The position numbers and the translations under genes are program-made. The notes below the pieces were generated by a model. It was not told the origin of the DNA and did not search any database. It saw only the letters and a list, made by a program, of their open reading frames with translations. From Providencia sp. (GTDB lineage: Bacteria > Pseudomonadota > Gammaproteobacteria > Enterobacterales > Enterobacteriaceae), in contig NZ_DOEH01000019.1 of NCBI RefSeq assembly GCF_003533305.1, positions 64,756 through 128,755 on the forward strand: 64,000 bases of DNA. The letters run 5' to 3'. Positions 33,427-41,006 of the stretch are shown here, piece after piece. How positions within the stretch are numbered: position 1 is the first letter of the stretch; each line of letters begins with the position of its first letter.

Positions 33427-34500
33427 ATGAGAATTTCCCTATTAGTCATAACGATAGTCAGTATATTGATGACCACGAGTTGTGGCGACAATTCAGATGA
33501 CAATAAACCACATACAACCAATACAGTTTCAAACTCAATTAATGCCACCACAGAGTTTGACGCAGGATTATCCTATTACAATGCAAATCCGCCTAATTAT
33601 GTACAAGCGGCCGAATATTTTCAGAAAGCGGCAGAGCAAGACAATATGGAAGCCCAACTTTATTTAGCCGCATTATATGAATCAGGATTAGGTGTTAATC
33701 AATCATGGCAAAAAGCCATTTATTGGTTCAAAAAAGCTGCAATGCGAGGAAGTTTACCTGCACAGTACCAATTAGGCTTAATTTATGAGAAAGGCCAAGG
33801 TGTTGAAAAATCGCGTAGTCAAGCATTACACTGGCTCAGTCTTGCTGCTGAACAAGGTGAGCCCGATGCCCAACATCAGTTAGGTTGGTTATATATGGAG
33901 GAAAGTGACAGCAACCAAGCTTCGCAACTATCTGCCATAAAATGGTTTAAAATGGCAGCCGAACAAGGCCATGCATCAGCACAAAATATGCTTGGTTGGT
34001 TATATGAAAATGGAGCAAGCGGGCAACCTGAACTTAATGAAGCATTAAAATGGTATCAAGCCTCGGCAGATCAAGACAATGCTTACGCACTTAATAATTT
34101 AGGTTGGTTTTATTGGCAAGGTAAGGCAGGTAAAATAGATAAAGAAAAAGCACTTAATTACTTTATTCGAGCAGCTGAATTAGGTGATAGCGATGCCCAA
34201 CTTAATCTTGGGTTAATCTATTATCAAGGTGATGATGTCCCCATTTCAATAGAACAAGCACAAAAATGGTTTATGCTTTCAGCGGAGCAAGGTAATCCTT
34301 ATGCACAATATAACCTTGGCTGGTTAATGCTAAAAGGTGAAATCAAAAATGCATCGCCACATGCTATACGCTATTATTTTCAATTAGCTTGTGATAATAG
34401 TTTGCAGCAAGCTTGTCTTGCTTTGCAATCAGATTCCCAACCACTATTCATTGGGACTCCGGAAGAAAGCGTTATCCATACTCCAAGTGTGTCCCATTAG
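33427..34500 (+). CDS. Sel1-repeat (TPR-like) probable lipoprotein
   Basis: A 357-residue protein with a lipobox-like end of the signal peptide (M-T-T-S-C, Cys19; not ideal, as -3 is Thr). From about residue 55 to 335 it is built of around eight Sel1 repeats of 36-40 residues, each with the pattern A-x-x-W-F-x-x-A-A-E-Q-G and A-Q-x-x-L-G-x-L-Y. Sel1 proteins are protein-binding scaffolds. It starts 15 bases after the FKBP-like gene, so the two are almost certainly one operon and may form an envelope chaperone or assembly complex. The client is unknown. Confidence 0.85.
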   Translation: MRISLLVITIVSILMTTSCGDNSDDNKPHTTNTVSNSINATTEFDAGLSYYNANPPNYVQAAEYFQKAAEQDNMEAQLYLAALYESGLGVNQSWQKAIYWFKKAAMRGSLPAQYQLGLIYEKGQGVEKSRSQALHWLSLAAEQGEPDAQHQLGWLYMEESDSNQASQLSAIKWFKMAAEQGHASAQNMLGWLYENGASGQPELNEALKWYQASADQDNAYALNNLGWFYWQGKAGKIDKEKALNYFIRAAELGDSDAQLNLGLIYYQGDDVPISIEQAQKWFMLSAEQGNPYAQYNLGWLMLKGEIKNASPHAIRYYFQLACDNSLQQACLALQSDSQPLFIGTPEESVIHTPSVSH

Positions 34501-34695
34501 GCATTTCTAATCGCATTAGACACGCCTCAAATAAAAAATGATTTTAAACCTTTATCAGTATGGTTTTGGCTATAATCTTGTAACCAAAACCGTACAAATT
34601 CGATTACCAACTCAACAAAAAATATTATTTTACAATGCATTAAGATAAACAATGATCAATTCAAAACGGTATTTATTATTAATGAAACAATGTTA

Positions 34696-35454
34696 TTAAT
34701 AAAACAATGCTTCTGTGGTGCTATTTTTTAACAATTTGATGTTCTTATCTTCTGAGTTCAAGGTTAAAACAAAATTACATTTATACGCAATATTCTGATT
34801 ATCATAGCTACATTTAGAATCCACTTGCAGAATAACCTGCCCTAGAACCAATATTTCCATAAAGAAATCAAATGGTTTTTGCATATCTTTCCCATAAGTC
34901 ATTATGGTTTCAGAAATGACTTTATTATCTTTATAATATTTTATCGTTGTTGGCAGTTTAAACTCGTTGTAATTATTTTCGCTAAACTTTTCCTTGGTAT
35001 CAGCAAGCACTGAACCAATGATAATCCCATCTTTATTATATTGATAAATCAACTCACCATTAATATCTTTTCTGGATAATATCATACAGTTATTACCTAT
35101 AGTCATTTCGATAGGACCAGAGGTATCGGTACCAACTAGTTTATTCTTGACTCTTTTAACAACAAGATGATTATTCAATCGACTAAGATACTCATCTTGT
35201 TTTTGATTTAAGGTAAAGCTCTCTACACAGCCATCACGCCCAATGGTTAATAATGACTCATAGTTAATCGAATTATCTTCATTATAAACAACAGCTTTAA
35301 CTTCTTTAACATTCCCTTTAACTGGATTAAAATCATATAGTTGTGCCATATTAAAGACAACAGGATTATACTCTTGCTTTTGAAATGCCAAAGATTCAAA
35401 AGATATAAAAAAAATAGTTAATTGTATAATTGGCAATAAATATTGATTACCCAT
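34696..35454 (-). CDS. YnfC-like (UPF0257) exported protein
   Basis: A 252-residue exported protein resembling E. coli YnfC: F-N-P-V-K-G-N-V-K-E near residue 40, G-R-D-G-C-V-E-S-F, and Y-N-K-D-G-I-I-I-G in the middle, with C-S-Y-D and C-N-F late. YnfC is a lipoprotein, but this signal peptide (about 1-23, ending S-L-A-F) has no lipobox Cys, so the protein should be soluble in the periplasm. Function of the family is unknown. Confidence 0.75.
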   Translation of the reverse strand: MGNQYLLPIIQLTIFFISFESLAFQKQEYNPVVFNMAQLYDFNPVKGNVKEVKAVVYNEDNSINYESLLTIGRDGCVESFTLNQKQDEYLSRLNNHLVVKRVKNKLVGTDTSGPIEMTIGNNCMILSRKDINGELIYQYNKDGIIIGSVLADTKEKFSENNYNEFKLPTTIKYYKDNKVISETIMTYGKDMQKPFDFFMEILVLGQVILQVDSKCSYDNQNIAYKCNFVLTLNSEDKNIKLLKNSTTEALFY

Positions 35455-35771
35455 TTAATTTCATACCTCAAAACAACTCATATACTGTGATTTATTTTAA
35501 TAATCATCGTATTAGCTTATTACAAATACGAGTAATTTTCTTCTAAAAATCAGAAATTTATTCAAACAAAAATAGATGGCAAAAAATTAAGATAGATTAG
35601 CATTTTATTTTAACCCCCCATTATTTTTCGATATTTTGGGGATTAAAAAACTATAAGAGATATAATTAAAATAATTAATCTTAATTAAAACCATAATACA
35701 GCACTATCTGATTGATAATAAAAAAATTTTTACGTTTTAACATATACAACTAAAATCATTAAGGATCTTTA
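35455..35771. other. AT-rich spacer between ynfC-like gene and unknown gene
   Basis: A 317-base divergent spacer. A loose inverted repeat (TAACCCC near 35612 and GGGGATTA near 35638) is the only structure noticed. No gene seen. Confidence 0.5.
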
Positions 35772-36149
35772 ATGGGAAAAAAAATATTTCTAATTCATAA
35801 CCCAAGTCCTACTCTTGGAAGAGTAACGTATCCATGGGTAAACGGCTCGAGTATTGTAGCCAGATATCTCTCAGGTAATACAGTTGATAACTATTTATCA
35901 GCGTTACAAAAAGAGATAGATGTAAAAAATTTGGATTGGAAAGCTTACTGTGATGACACAGAGTCAGATATAGAAAAACTGATTTCCCAAAATGCAGATC
36001 TTCTCGTTTGTGTCCCTGGTCTAAAGTACCAATTTAATGAAACAGGGTTTGATAAAAATAATATTATCTACCTCAGCACAATGGAATATGCCAATAATGT
36101 CACTACAGCTGTTATAAGCAAGATAGTAAAGCTAGATAATAGGCAATAA
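35772..36149 (+). CDS. Hypothetical small alpha/beta protein next to serT
   Basis: A 125-residue soluble protein I cannot place. It begins like a Rossmann-type strand (K-K-I-F-L-I-H-N-P-S-P) and has a second buried strand D-L-L-V-C-V-P-G-L near residue 80. Together with its size this would fit a flavodoxin- or PTS IIB-like fold, but no diagnostic active-site residue is evident. AAGGATC lies 7 bases before the ATG. It stands alone between the ynfC-like gene and the serine tRNA. Confidence 0.6.
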   Translation: MGKKIFLIHNPSPTLGRVTYPWVNGSSIVARYLSGNTVDNYLSALQKEIDVKNLDWKAYCDDTESDIEKLISQNADLLVCVPGLKYQFNETGFDKNNIIYLSTMEYANNVTTAVISKIVKLDNRQ

Positions 36150-36266
36150 AATCAACACATGCCTAGCCTTAACTTAACACTATCTAAATTGATTAGGTTT
36201 TGATTTTTTTGAGTTTAGATTTACTTAGAATTGAACAACGTTCAGAATTGATACTAGAAGTGAAGA

Positions 36267-36354
36267 TGGCGGAGGAGGAGAGATTCGAACTCTCGGATGG
36301 TTTCCCATCGGCGGTTTTCAAGACCGCTGCCTTCAGCCGCTCGGCCACCCCTCC
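36267..36354 (-). tRNA. serT: tRNA-Ser(TGA)
   Basis: An 88-nt class II tRNA with encoded CCA. On the minus strand it begins GGAGGGGTGGCCGAG, has anticodon TGA (plus-strand bases 36318-36320) in a C-T-TGA-A-A loop, a long variable arm, and the T arm GAGAG-TTCGAAT-CTCTC. The acceptor stem pairs fully with one G-U. The sequence is very close to E. coli serT, which also lies next to the tusE-acyP-hspQ genes. Confidence 0.98.
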
Positions 36355-36536
36355 GCAATGACGAGCACTATAAACATCCTCGCATTCAATGTAAACCCCT
36401 AATTAAATCATTCGCCTTAAAAATAAACACTTAGCATACTGATGGGTGAAATTATCAACATTTATCACTTGCGCCTTGGGTTATGAGTCAATTTTTGCTA
36501 AATTTATGCTCTACTTTTGTTTGGATTGAAATAAGT

Positions 36537-36866
36537 ATGTTGGTTTTTAACAATCAAGAAATTGAAACAGATGCACAAGGCTATCTACTTGATAGCCAAC
36601 AATGGAGCGAAGAATTAATCCCGCTTCTGGCTGAGCAAGAAAATATCGAGCTCACTAATGAACACTTAGAGATTATTCGCTTCGTTCGCGCTTTTTATTT
36701 AGAGTTTAATACCTCTCCAGCGATTCGGATGTTAGTAAAAGCCGTTTCACAAAAATTTGGTGAAGAAAAAGGAAATAGCCGCTATTTATATCGACTATTT
36801 CCAAAAGGACCGGCAAAACAAGCCACAAAACTTGCAGGTCTTCCTAAGCCAGTTAAGTGCATCTAA
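36537..36866 (+). CDS. tusE: Sulfurtransferase TusE (tRNA 2-thiolation)
   Basis: A 109-residue protein, the same length as E. coli TusE. It takes sulfur from TusBCD and hands it to MnmA for 2-thiouridine at wobble positions. The acceptor Cys is the penultimate residue (P-K-P-V-K-C-I). The DsrC-family core ([19 protein letters not shown]) is intact. I take the internal ATG at 36537, because a longer reading from 36483 adds 18 residues with no counterpart. It converges on acyP with a 6-base gap. Confidence 0.95.
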   Translation: MLVFNNQEIETDAQGYLLDSQQWSEELIPLLAEQENIELTNEHLEIIRFVRAFYLEFNTSPAIRMLVKAVSQKFGEEKGNSRYLYRLFPKGPAKQATKLAGLPKPVKCI

Positions 36867-36872
36867 TAAACG

Positions 36873-37151
36873 TTAATAGCGGACAGTAAAATCCGCTATT
36901 GCTTCTGTTTGCCAATCTTCACTAAAAAAATGGTCTATTTTTGCACCGGGCGGGCCCCCGGCGTTTAACCACTCATCCACAAAGTCTATATCCTGCTCAT
37001 TTCCATAGATAGCTAACTTGACACTTCCATCGTCCCTATTACAAACAAAACCTTTTATGCCATTTTGATTCGCCCAATGATAGGTTTGATAACGAAAACC
37101 CACCTCTTGAACACGACCATAAATATAAAAATAGCGACCTGATACTGTCAT
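36873..37151 (-). CDS. acyP: Acylphosphatase
   Basis: A 92-residue enzyme hydrolysing carboxyl-phosphate bonds. The catalytic Arg (G-F-R, R20) and Asn (F-V-C-N, N38) are present. The phosphate-binding loop reads G-R-V-Q-E-V-G-F-R, where nearly all members have Gly in place of the Glu. The end F-T-V-R-Y is typical. Same neighbourhood as E. coli yccX. Confidence 0.94.
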   Translation of the reverse strand: MTVSGRYFYIYGRVQEVGFRYQTYHWANQNGIKGFVCNRDDGSVKLAIYGNEQDIDFVDEWLNAGGPPGAKIDHFFSEDWQTEAIADFTVRY

Positions 37152-37305
37152 AATAGTCTCCTGTATTAGAGCATAATATAGCGATACCTTCTTTTAGCAG
37201 TTGTCTTTTCTGGATTGAGCAGATAATCTAATTTCTGAGGCACTGCTTTTCATCGTAACGTATAAAGACAGTGTATTGCGTTATTGATAATTGTCCATAT
37301 ATTAG

Positions 37306-37333
37306 CTTGAAAACGCGAAACACTGCCCATATA
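37306..37333 (+). promoter_or_regulatory. Sigma-32 heat-shock promoter of hspQ
   Basis: CTTGAAAA (37306-37313) and CCCATATA (37326-37333) match the sigma-32 elements CTTGAAA and CCCCAT-T, with a 13-base gap from CTTGAAA. It lies 38 bases before hspQ, a known heat-shock gene. Confidence 0.85.
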
Positions 37334-37371
37334 TAGATTTAAAGTACAAGCAAGGCTTATAGGAGGTCGCT

Positions 37372-37692
37372 ATGATGATCACCAGTAAATATGGAATCGG
37401 GCAACAAGTAAGACACAAACTTCTTGGTTATCTTGGGGTCGTTGTTGATGTGGACCCTGAATATTCGCTCGAACAACCACATGATGATGATATCGCATCT
37501 AACACTACGTTGCGCGATCTACCTTGGTATCATGTTGTTATGGAAGATGACAACGGAGATGCTGTTCATACCTATTTAGCGGAAGCTCAAATTACCTATG
37601 AAGCTTTTGGCGACCATCCGGAACAACCGTCGATGGATGAACTAGCAGAATCAATAAGATCGCAATTATTAGCACCGCGCTTACGCAACTAA
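37372..37692 (+). CDS. hspQ: Heat-shock protein HspQ
   Basis: A 106-residue hemimethylated-DNA-binding-type (YccV) protein that in E. coli promotes degradation of mutant DnaA and enhances Lon activity. The family core ([29 protein letters not shown]) and the ending R-L-R-N are almost identical to E. coli. The start lies at a double ATG with AGGAGG upstream. A sigma-32 promoter precedes it and a perfect terminator follows. Confidence 0.96.
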   Translation: MMITSKYGIGQQVRHKLLGYLGVVVDVDPEYSLEQPHDDDIASNTTLRDLPWYHVVMEDDNGDAVHTYLAEAQITYEAFGDHPEQPSMDELAESIRSQLLAPRLRN

Positions 37693-37736
37693 CTAACCTG
37701 TGGGTTGGTATCTAAAATTACTCGTCAATGATAAAT

Positions 37737-37765
37737 AGTAAAGCAGTTAATCGAACTGCTTTACT
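37737..37765. terminator. Bidirectional terminator between hspQ and yccU
   Basis: A perfect 12-bp stem (AGTAAAGCAGTT / AACTGCTTTACT) with a 5-base loop lies between the convergent genes. Confidence 0.85.
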
Positions 37766-37786
37766 TCATCATATGTTCAAAAAGTA

Positions 37787-38200
37787 TTATTTCTCAAGAC
37801 CTAATGCAGGAATTTCTTGTTTTGGACATTTATCCATTACAAACTGCATTCCTGCTTGTAATGCAATTTGCTTAGCCTCTTCGCTAATAATCCCTTTTTG
37901 CAGCCACAATACTTTTGCATTCACGTCGACGGCTTCTTTTGCTACACCAACGGCCGCATCTGCGTTACGAAATACATCAACCATATCAATTTGTTGAGGG
38001 ATGTCACTTAACTGAGCATATACTAACTGGCCTAATAAATATTGGCCTGCTAATTTAGGACTAACAGGTATAACGGTATAGCCTTGATGCAATAGGTATT
38101 CCATCACCTCATAACTTGGTCTATCTTCGCGGTCACTAGCACCCACTAAGGCAATTATATTTACATGCTTTAAAATTTCAGCAATTTCTTGATCTCTCAT
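37787..38200 (-). CDS. yccU: CoA-binding protein YccU
   Basis: A 137-residue Rossmann-fold protein with the CoA-binding signature A-L-V-G-A-S and R-P-S-Y, then V-I-P-V-S-P-K and D-M-V-D-V-F-R-N. Its function is unknown beyond the CoA-binding fold. I use ATG 38200, with GGGAGA 7 bases upstream, which gives the same length as E. coli YccU; a longer reading adds 11 residues. Confidence 0.93.
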   Translation of the reverse strand: MRDQEIAEILKHVNIIALVGASDREDRPSYEVMEYLLHQGYTVIPVSPKLAGQYLLGQLVYAQLSDIPQQIDMVDVFRNADAAVGVAKEAVDVNAKVLWLQKGIISEEAKQIALQAGMQFVMDKCPKQEIPALGLEK

Positions 38201-38312
38201 CAAAATATCTCCCAAAATCAGTAAACTATTCACCTACATTATGATATATCTTGTATCTAAATGCTCATTCGTTTTTAAAGGCGAAATCATGCCTTTTATT
38301 TAAGGGAATATC

Positions 38313-38771
38313 ATGGAATCAACGACCCGTAAATTAGCCGAATCAAAAAATATCGCACTGGTTGCCCATGACCATTGTAAACCTTCCTTACTCGCTTGGT
38401 CCAAAAAAAATAGTGAACGACTTCAACTACATAAATTATTTGCGACAGGTACAACAGGGACTCTCATTAGCCAGCATACAGGTTTACAAGTCACTGGTAT
38501 GCTTAGTGGCCCGATGGGAGGAGACCAACAAATTGGCGCAATGATTGCAGAACAAAGAATTGATTTGCTAATTTTCTTTTGGGACCCTCTAAACGCAGTC
38601 CCACATGATCCTGATGTAAAGGCACTTCTACGTTTAGCAACGGTATGGAATATTCCCGTTGCCACTAATGCAGCAACAGCAGATTTCCTTATCACATCAC
38701 CTTATTTTGATAGCACAATTGATATCGTGATCCCCGATTATCAAAGCTATTTAAATAAACGAACAACTTAA
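38313..38771 (+). CDS. mgsA: Methylglyoxal synthase
   Basis: A 152-residue enzyme converting dihydroxyacetone phosphate to methylglyoxal, a bypass relieving sugar-phosphate stress. Key motifs are H-D-H-C-K near residue 19, the phosphate loop G-T-T-G-T near 48, the catalytic G-P-M-G-G-D-Q and F-F-W-D-P, and H-D-P-D-V. Length equals E. coli MgsA. AAGGGAAT precedes the ATG. Convergent with helD. Confidence 0.97.
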   Translation: MESTTRKLAESKNIALVAHDHCKPSLLAWSKKNSERLQLHKLFATGTTGTLISQHTGLQVTGMLSGPMGGDQQIGAMIAEQRIDLLIFFWDPLNAVPHDPDVKALLRLATVWNIPVATNAATADFLITSPYFDSTIDIVIPDYQSYLNKRTT

Positions 38772-38786
38772 TTTTACGCCATACCC

Positions 38787-38807
38787 GTGCCGGATAACCT
38801 CCGGCAC
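38787..38807. terminator. Hairpin between mgsA and helD
   Basis: GTGCCGG/CCGGCAC with a 7-base loop lies between convergent genes. No long T-run follows, so its strength is uncertain. Confidence 0.55.
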
Positions 38808-38828
38808 ACGACTAAAAATCAAAATGCA

Positions 38829-40883
38829 TCATGGTTTTTTCTGTCTAGGTACGCCTAACTCGCGAAGATCTTCAACAAAATCAGAAGGATTTTCTGGATT
38901 ATATAATAACCAAACTTGCTGCTTAGCACGAGTTAATGCCACATATAGCAACCGCCGTTCTTCCGCGTGCTCAAACTCTTCAGGTTTTGGTAATAGAGCC
39001 TGTTCAATAATCGATTCCCTCGCAGGAGCAGGAAACCCATCCTTGCCTTGGTTTAAACCACAAATAATCACATGGTCCGCTTGCTGTCCTTTTGATGCAT
39101 GAATAGTCATAAATTTAATATTCAGCTTTGGCCAACGCGTCTGTGCTTTGTTTAAAATCTCTGGCTTTAAATAATGATAACGAGCAAGAATTAATATCGT
39201 TTCATCATCAAGAACATAACCGCTCATTTTATCTAATAAACGCTCTAACGCATCTTCATGTAATAAAACTACCGACCTTTTATTACCTTTTGTGAGACTA
39301 TTAAGGGGTTTATCTAATTGTGCAGGATTTTGTAAAATAAACTGATTCGCGATATCACCAATACGTTCATTAAATCGATACGTGGTATCTAAAGCGCAGC
39401 TATCACCTTCACCAAAATAATGCTGAAATGAGGTCGTTAAATTTAACTCAGCCCCACTAAAACGATAAATAGCCTGCCAATCATCGCCCACAGCAAATAA
39501 TGCCGTTTGCTTATTTTGTTGACGTAGTGCTTGAAGCAATTTAGCTCTTAAAGGCGAAATATCTTGAAATTCATCGACTAAAATATGTTTCCAAGGGCTA
39601 ATAAAACGTCCTTTTTCCAATAAGTTTATCGCCTGATGTATTAAACCTGAAAAATCGACTGCACCTTCCTCTTTCAAGGCACTTTTCCAGACCTTTAATA
39701 AAGGTGCCATCAATCGAATACGTTTTTGAAAAAGGTCTCTTATTTCTTCATCTGTATTTTCTATCATGTCCTTTTGGCTCCCCCCATGCATTCGCATAAG
39801 GTTCAGCCAACGTTCTAAACGAGCACTGACTTTATGACTAATTTTTTCATCATGCCAAAATTCACCTTCAGGAATTTGCCATTGTAATTCGTCTGATAGC
39901 CATTCACGCCAACCTTTGGCTTGCGCTTTTTTACTTGAACACTGCTCACGCCATTCTTCTAATAGTAACGCCTGACGTTTTTGAGTGTCAGTTTCTAATT
40001 CACTAATCACCGGAGATTTATTACTACCTTCTCGGATAATCTGCAACGCTAAGGCATGAAATGTTTTTGCTACAATATTTTCTTGTTGAAGGCGTAACTG
40101 GATGCGCTCATTCATCTCATCTGCCGCTTTACGACCAAAAGCAAGTAATAGTATTTGTTCTGGTTTCGCCAGCTCACGTTGTAATAACCATCCCGCTCTT
40201 GCCACCAAAACAGAAGTTTTGCCACTACCTGCCCCCGCAAGAACTAATACATTGTCTTCACCGTTAATAACTGACAGTGATTGAGAATAATTTAACGCAG
40301 AAGATTCCACATTTTGAAAAAAATCGGCATAGCGAGAAAGAACAGACTCACACCATTTTTCATTAATTTGAGTACGGCAGCGTTGACTCTGATTAAGCCA
40401 TTTCTGACATAGTTGATATTGAGAAAAACAATTTTGAAATGATGAAATACGTGCTAAAGGTAGTGGGAGCGACGAGAATTGTTGTGTAATTGACTCTCTA
40501 ATTGCCGCTAAATTGCGTAAACTCAGCCAAGCATCCTGAGTTGTTTGCTGCAATATACGTTCTGCCAGTGAAGTTAACACCTCCGCACTCACCATACTCA
40601 TTTCAGCGCTCCATTGCTGCCATTTTTCATTTAGATAATGATAAAAATGCTGAGTTTGCTTCCATTCTGTGCCATGCAAGCGCACCACTTGCTCACCAAT
40701 GATTTCAAATTCTAATTCGCCCCATACAATCCCTCTTTTACACCGAATATCAATGAGTTCATTAAAAGGGATCATGTATTGGTGATTTTCACCACTGACT
40801 TCTATGCCTGCATTAAGTAAGCGAACCCGATTATAGGGATGCTGAGCCAGGCGCTGTCCAATCTGCGTCGATTTCAGTTCCAT
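38829..40883 (-). CDS. helD: DNA helicase IV
   Basis: A 684-residue superfamily 1A 3'-5' helicase, the same length as E. coli HelD. Walker A (A-G-A-G-S-G-K-T-S) is near residue 215, Walker B (V-D-E-F-Q-D-I) near 430, then the Q-A-I-Y-R-F-S-G motif, and the C-terminal S-K-G-Q-Q-A-D and Y-V-A-L-T-R-A motifs. The N-terminal UvrD-like accessory domain opens with M-E-L-K-S-T as in E. coli. A reading from TTG 40961 adds 26 unmatched residues, so I take ATG 40883 with an AGGTG site. Divergent from yccS. Confidence 0.95.
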   Translation of the reverse strand: MELKSTQIGQRLAQHPYNRVRLLNAGIEVSGENHQYMIPFNELIDIRCKRGIVWGELEFEIIGEQVVRLHGTEWKQTQHFYHYLNEKWQQWSAEMSMVSAEVLTSLAERILQQTTQDAWLSLRNLAAIRESITQQFSSLPLPLARISSFQNCFSQYQLCQKWLNQSQRCRTQINEKWCESVLSRYADFFQNVESSALNYSQSLSVINGEDNVLVLAGAGSGKTSVLVARAGWLLQRELAKPEQILLLAFGRKAADEMNERIQLRLQQENIVAKTFHALALQIIREGSNKSPVISELETDTQKRQALLLEEWREQCSSKKAQAKGWREWLSDELQWQIPEGEFWHDEKISHKVSARLERWLNLMRMHGGSQKDMIENTDEEIRDLFQKRIRLMAPLLKVWKSALKEEGAVDFSGLIHQAINLLEKGRFISPWKHILVDEFQDISPLRAKLLQALRQQNKQTALFAVGDDWQAIYRFSGAELNLTTSFQHYFGEGDSCALDTTYRFNERIGDIANQFILQNPAQLDKPLNSLTKGNKRSVVLLHEDALERLLDKMSGYVLDDETILILARYHYLKPEILNKAQTRWPKLNIKFMTIHASKGQQADHVIICGLNQGKDGFPAPARESIIEQALLPKPEEFEHAEERRLLYVALTRAKQQVWLLYNPENPSDFVEDLRELGVPRQKKP

Positions 40884-41006
40884 ACGTCTTGCACCTGAAT
40901 TAATCAATAATGAAAATAATGGCAGCTTGATTTCAAACGGTTTTTTATTATCGAGAAACAAGCTATCCTATATAAATTAGGGATTGTCTTACCTTTGAGG
41001 TATTTT

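Noticed and set aside
38829-40961. Longer HelD with 26 extra N-terminal residues
   Set aside because: The longer form would start at TTG; the ATG at 40883 gives exactly the E. coli length and N-terminus.
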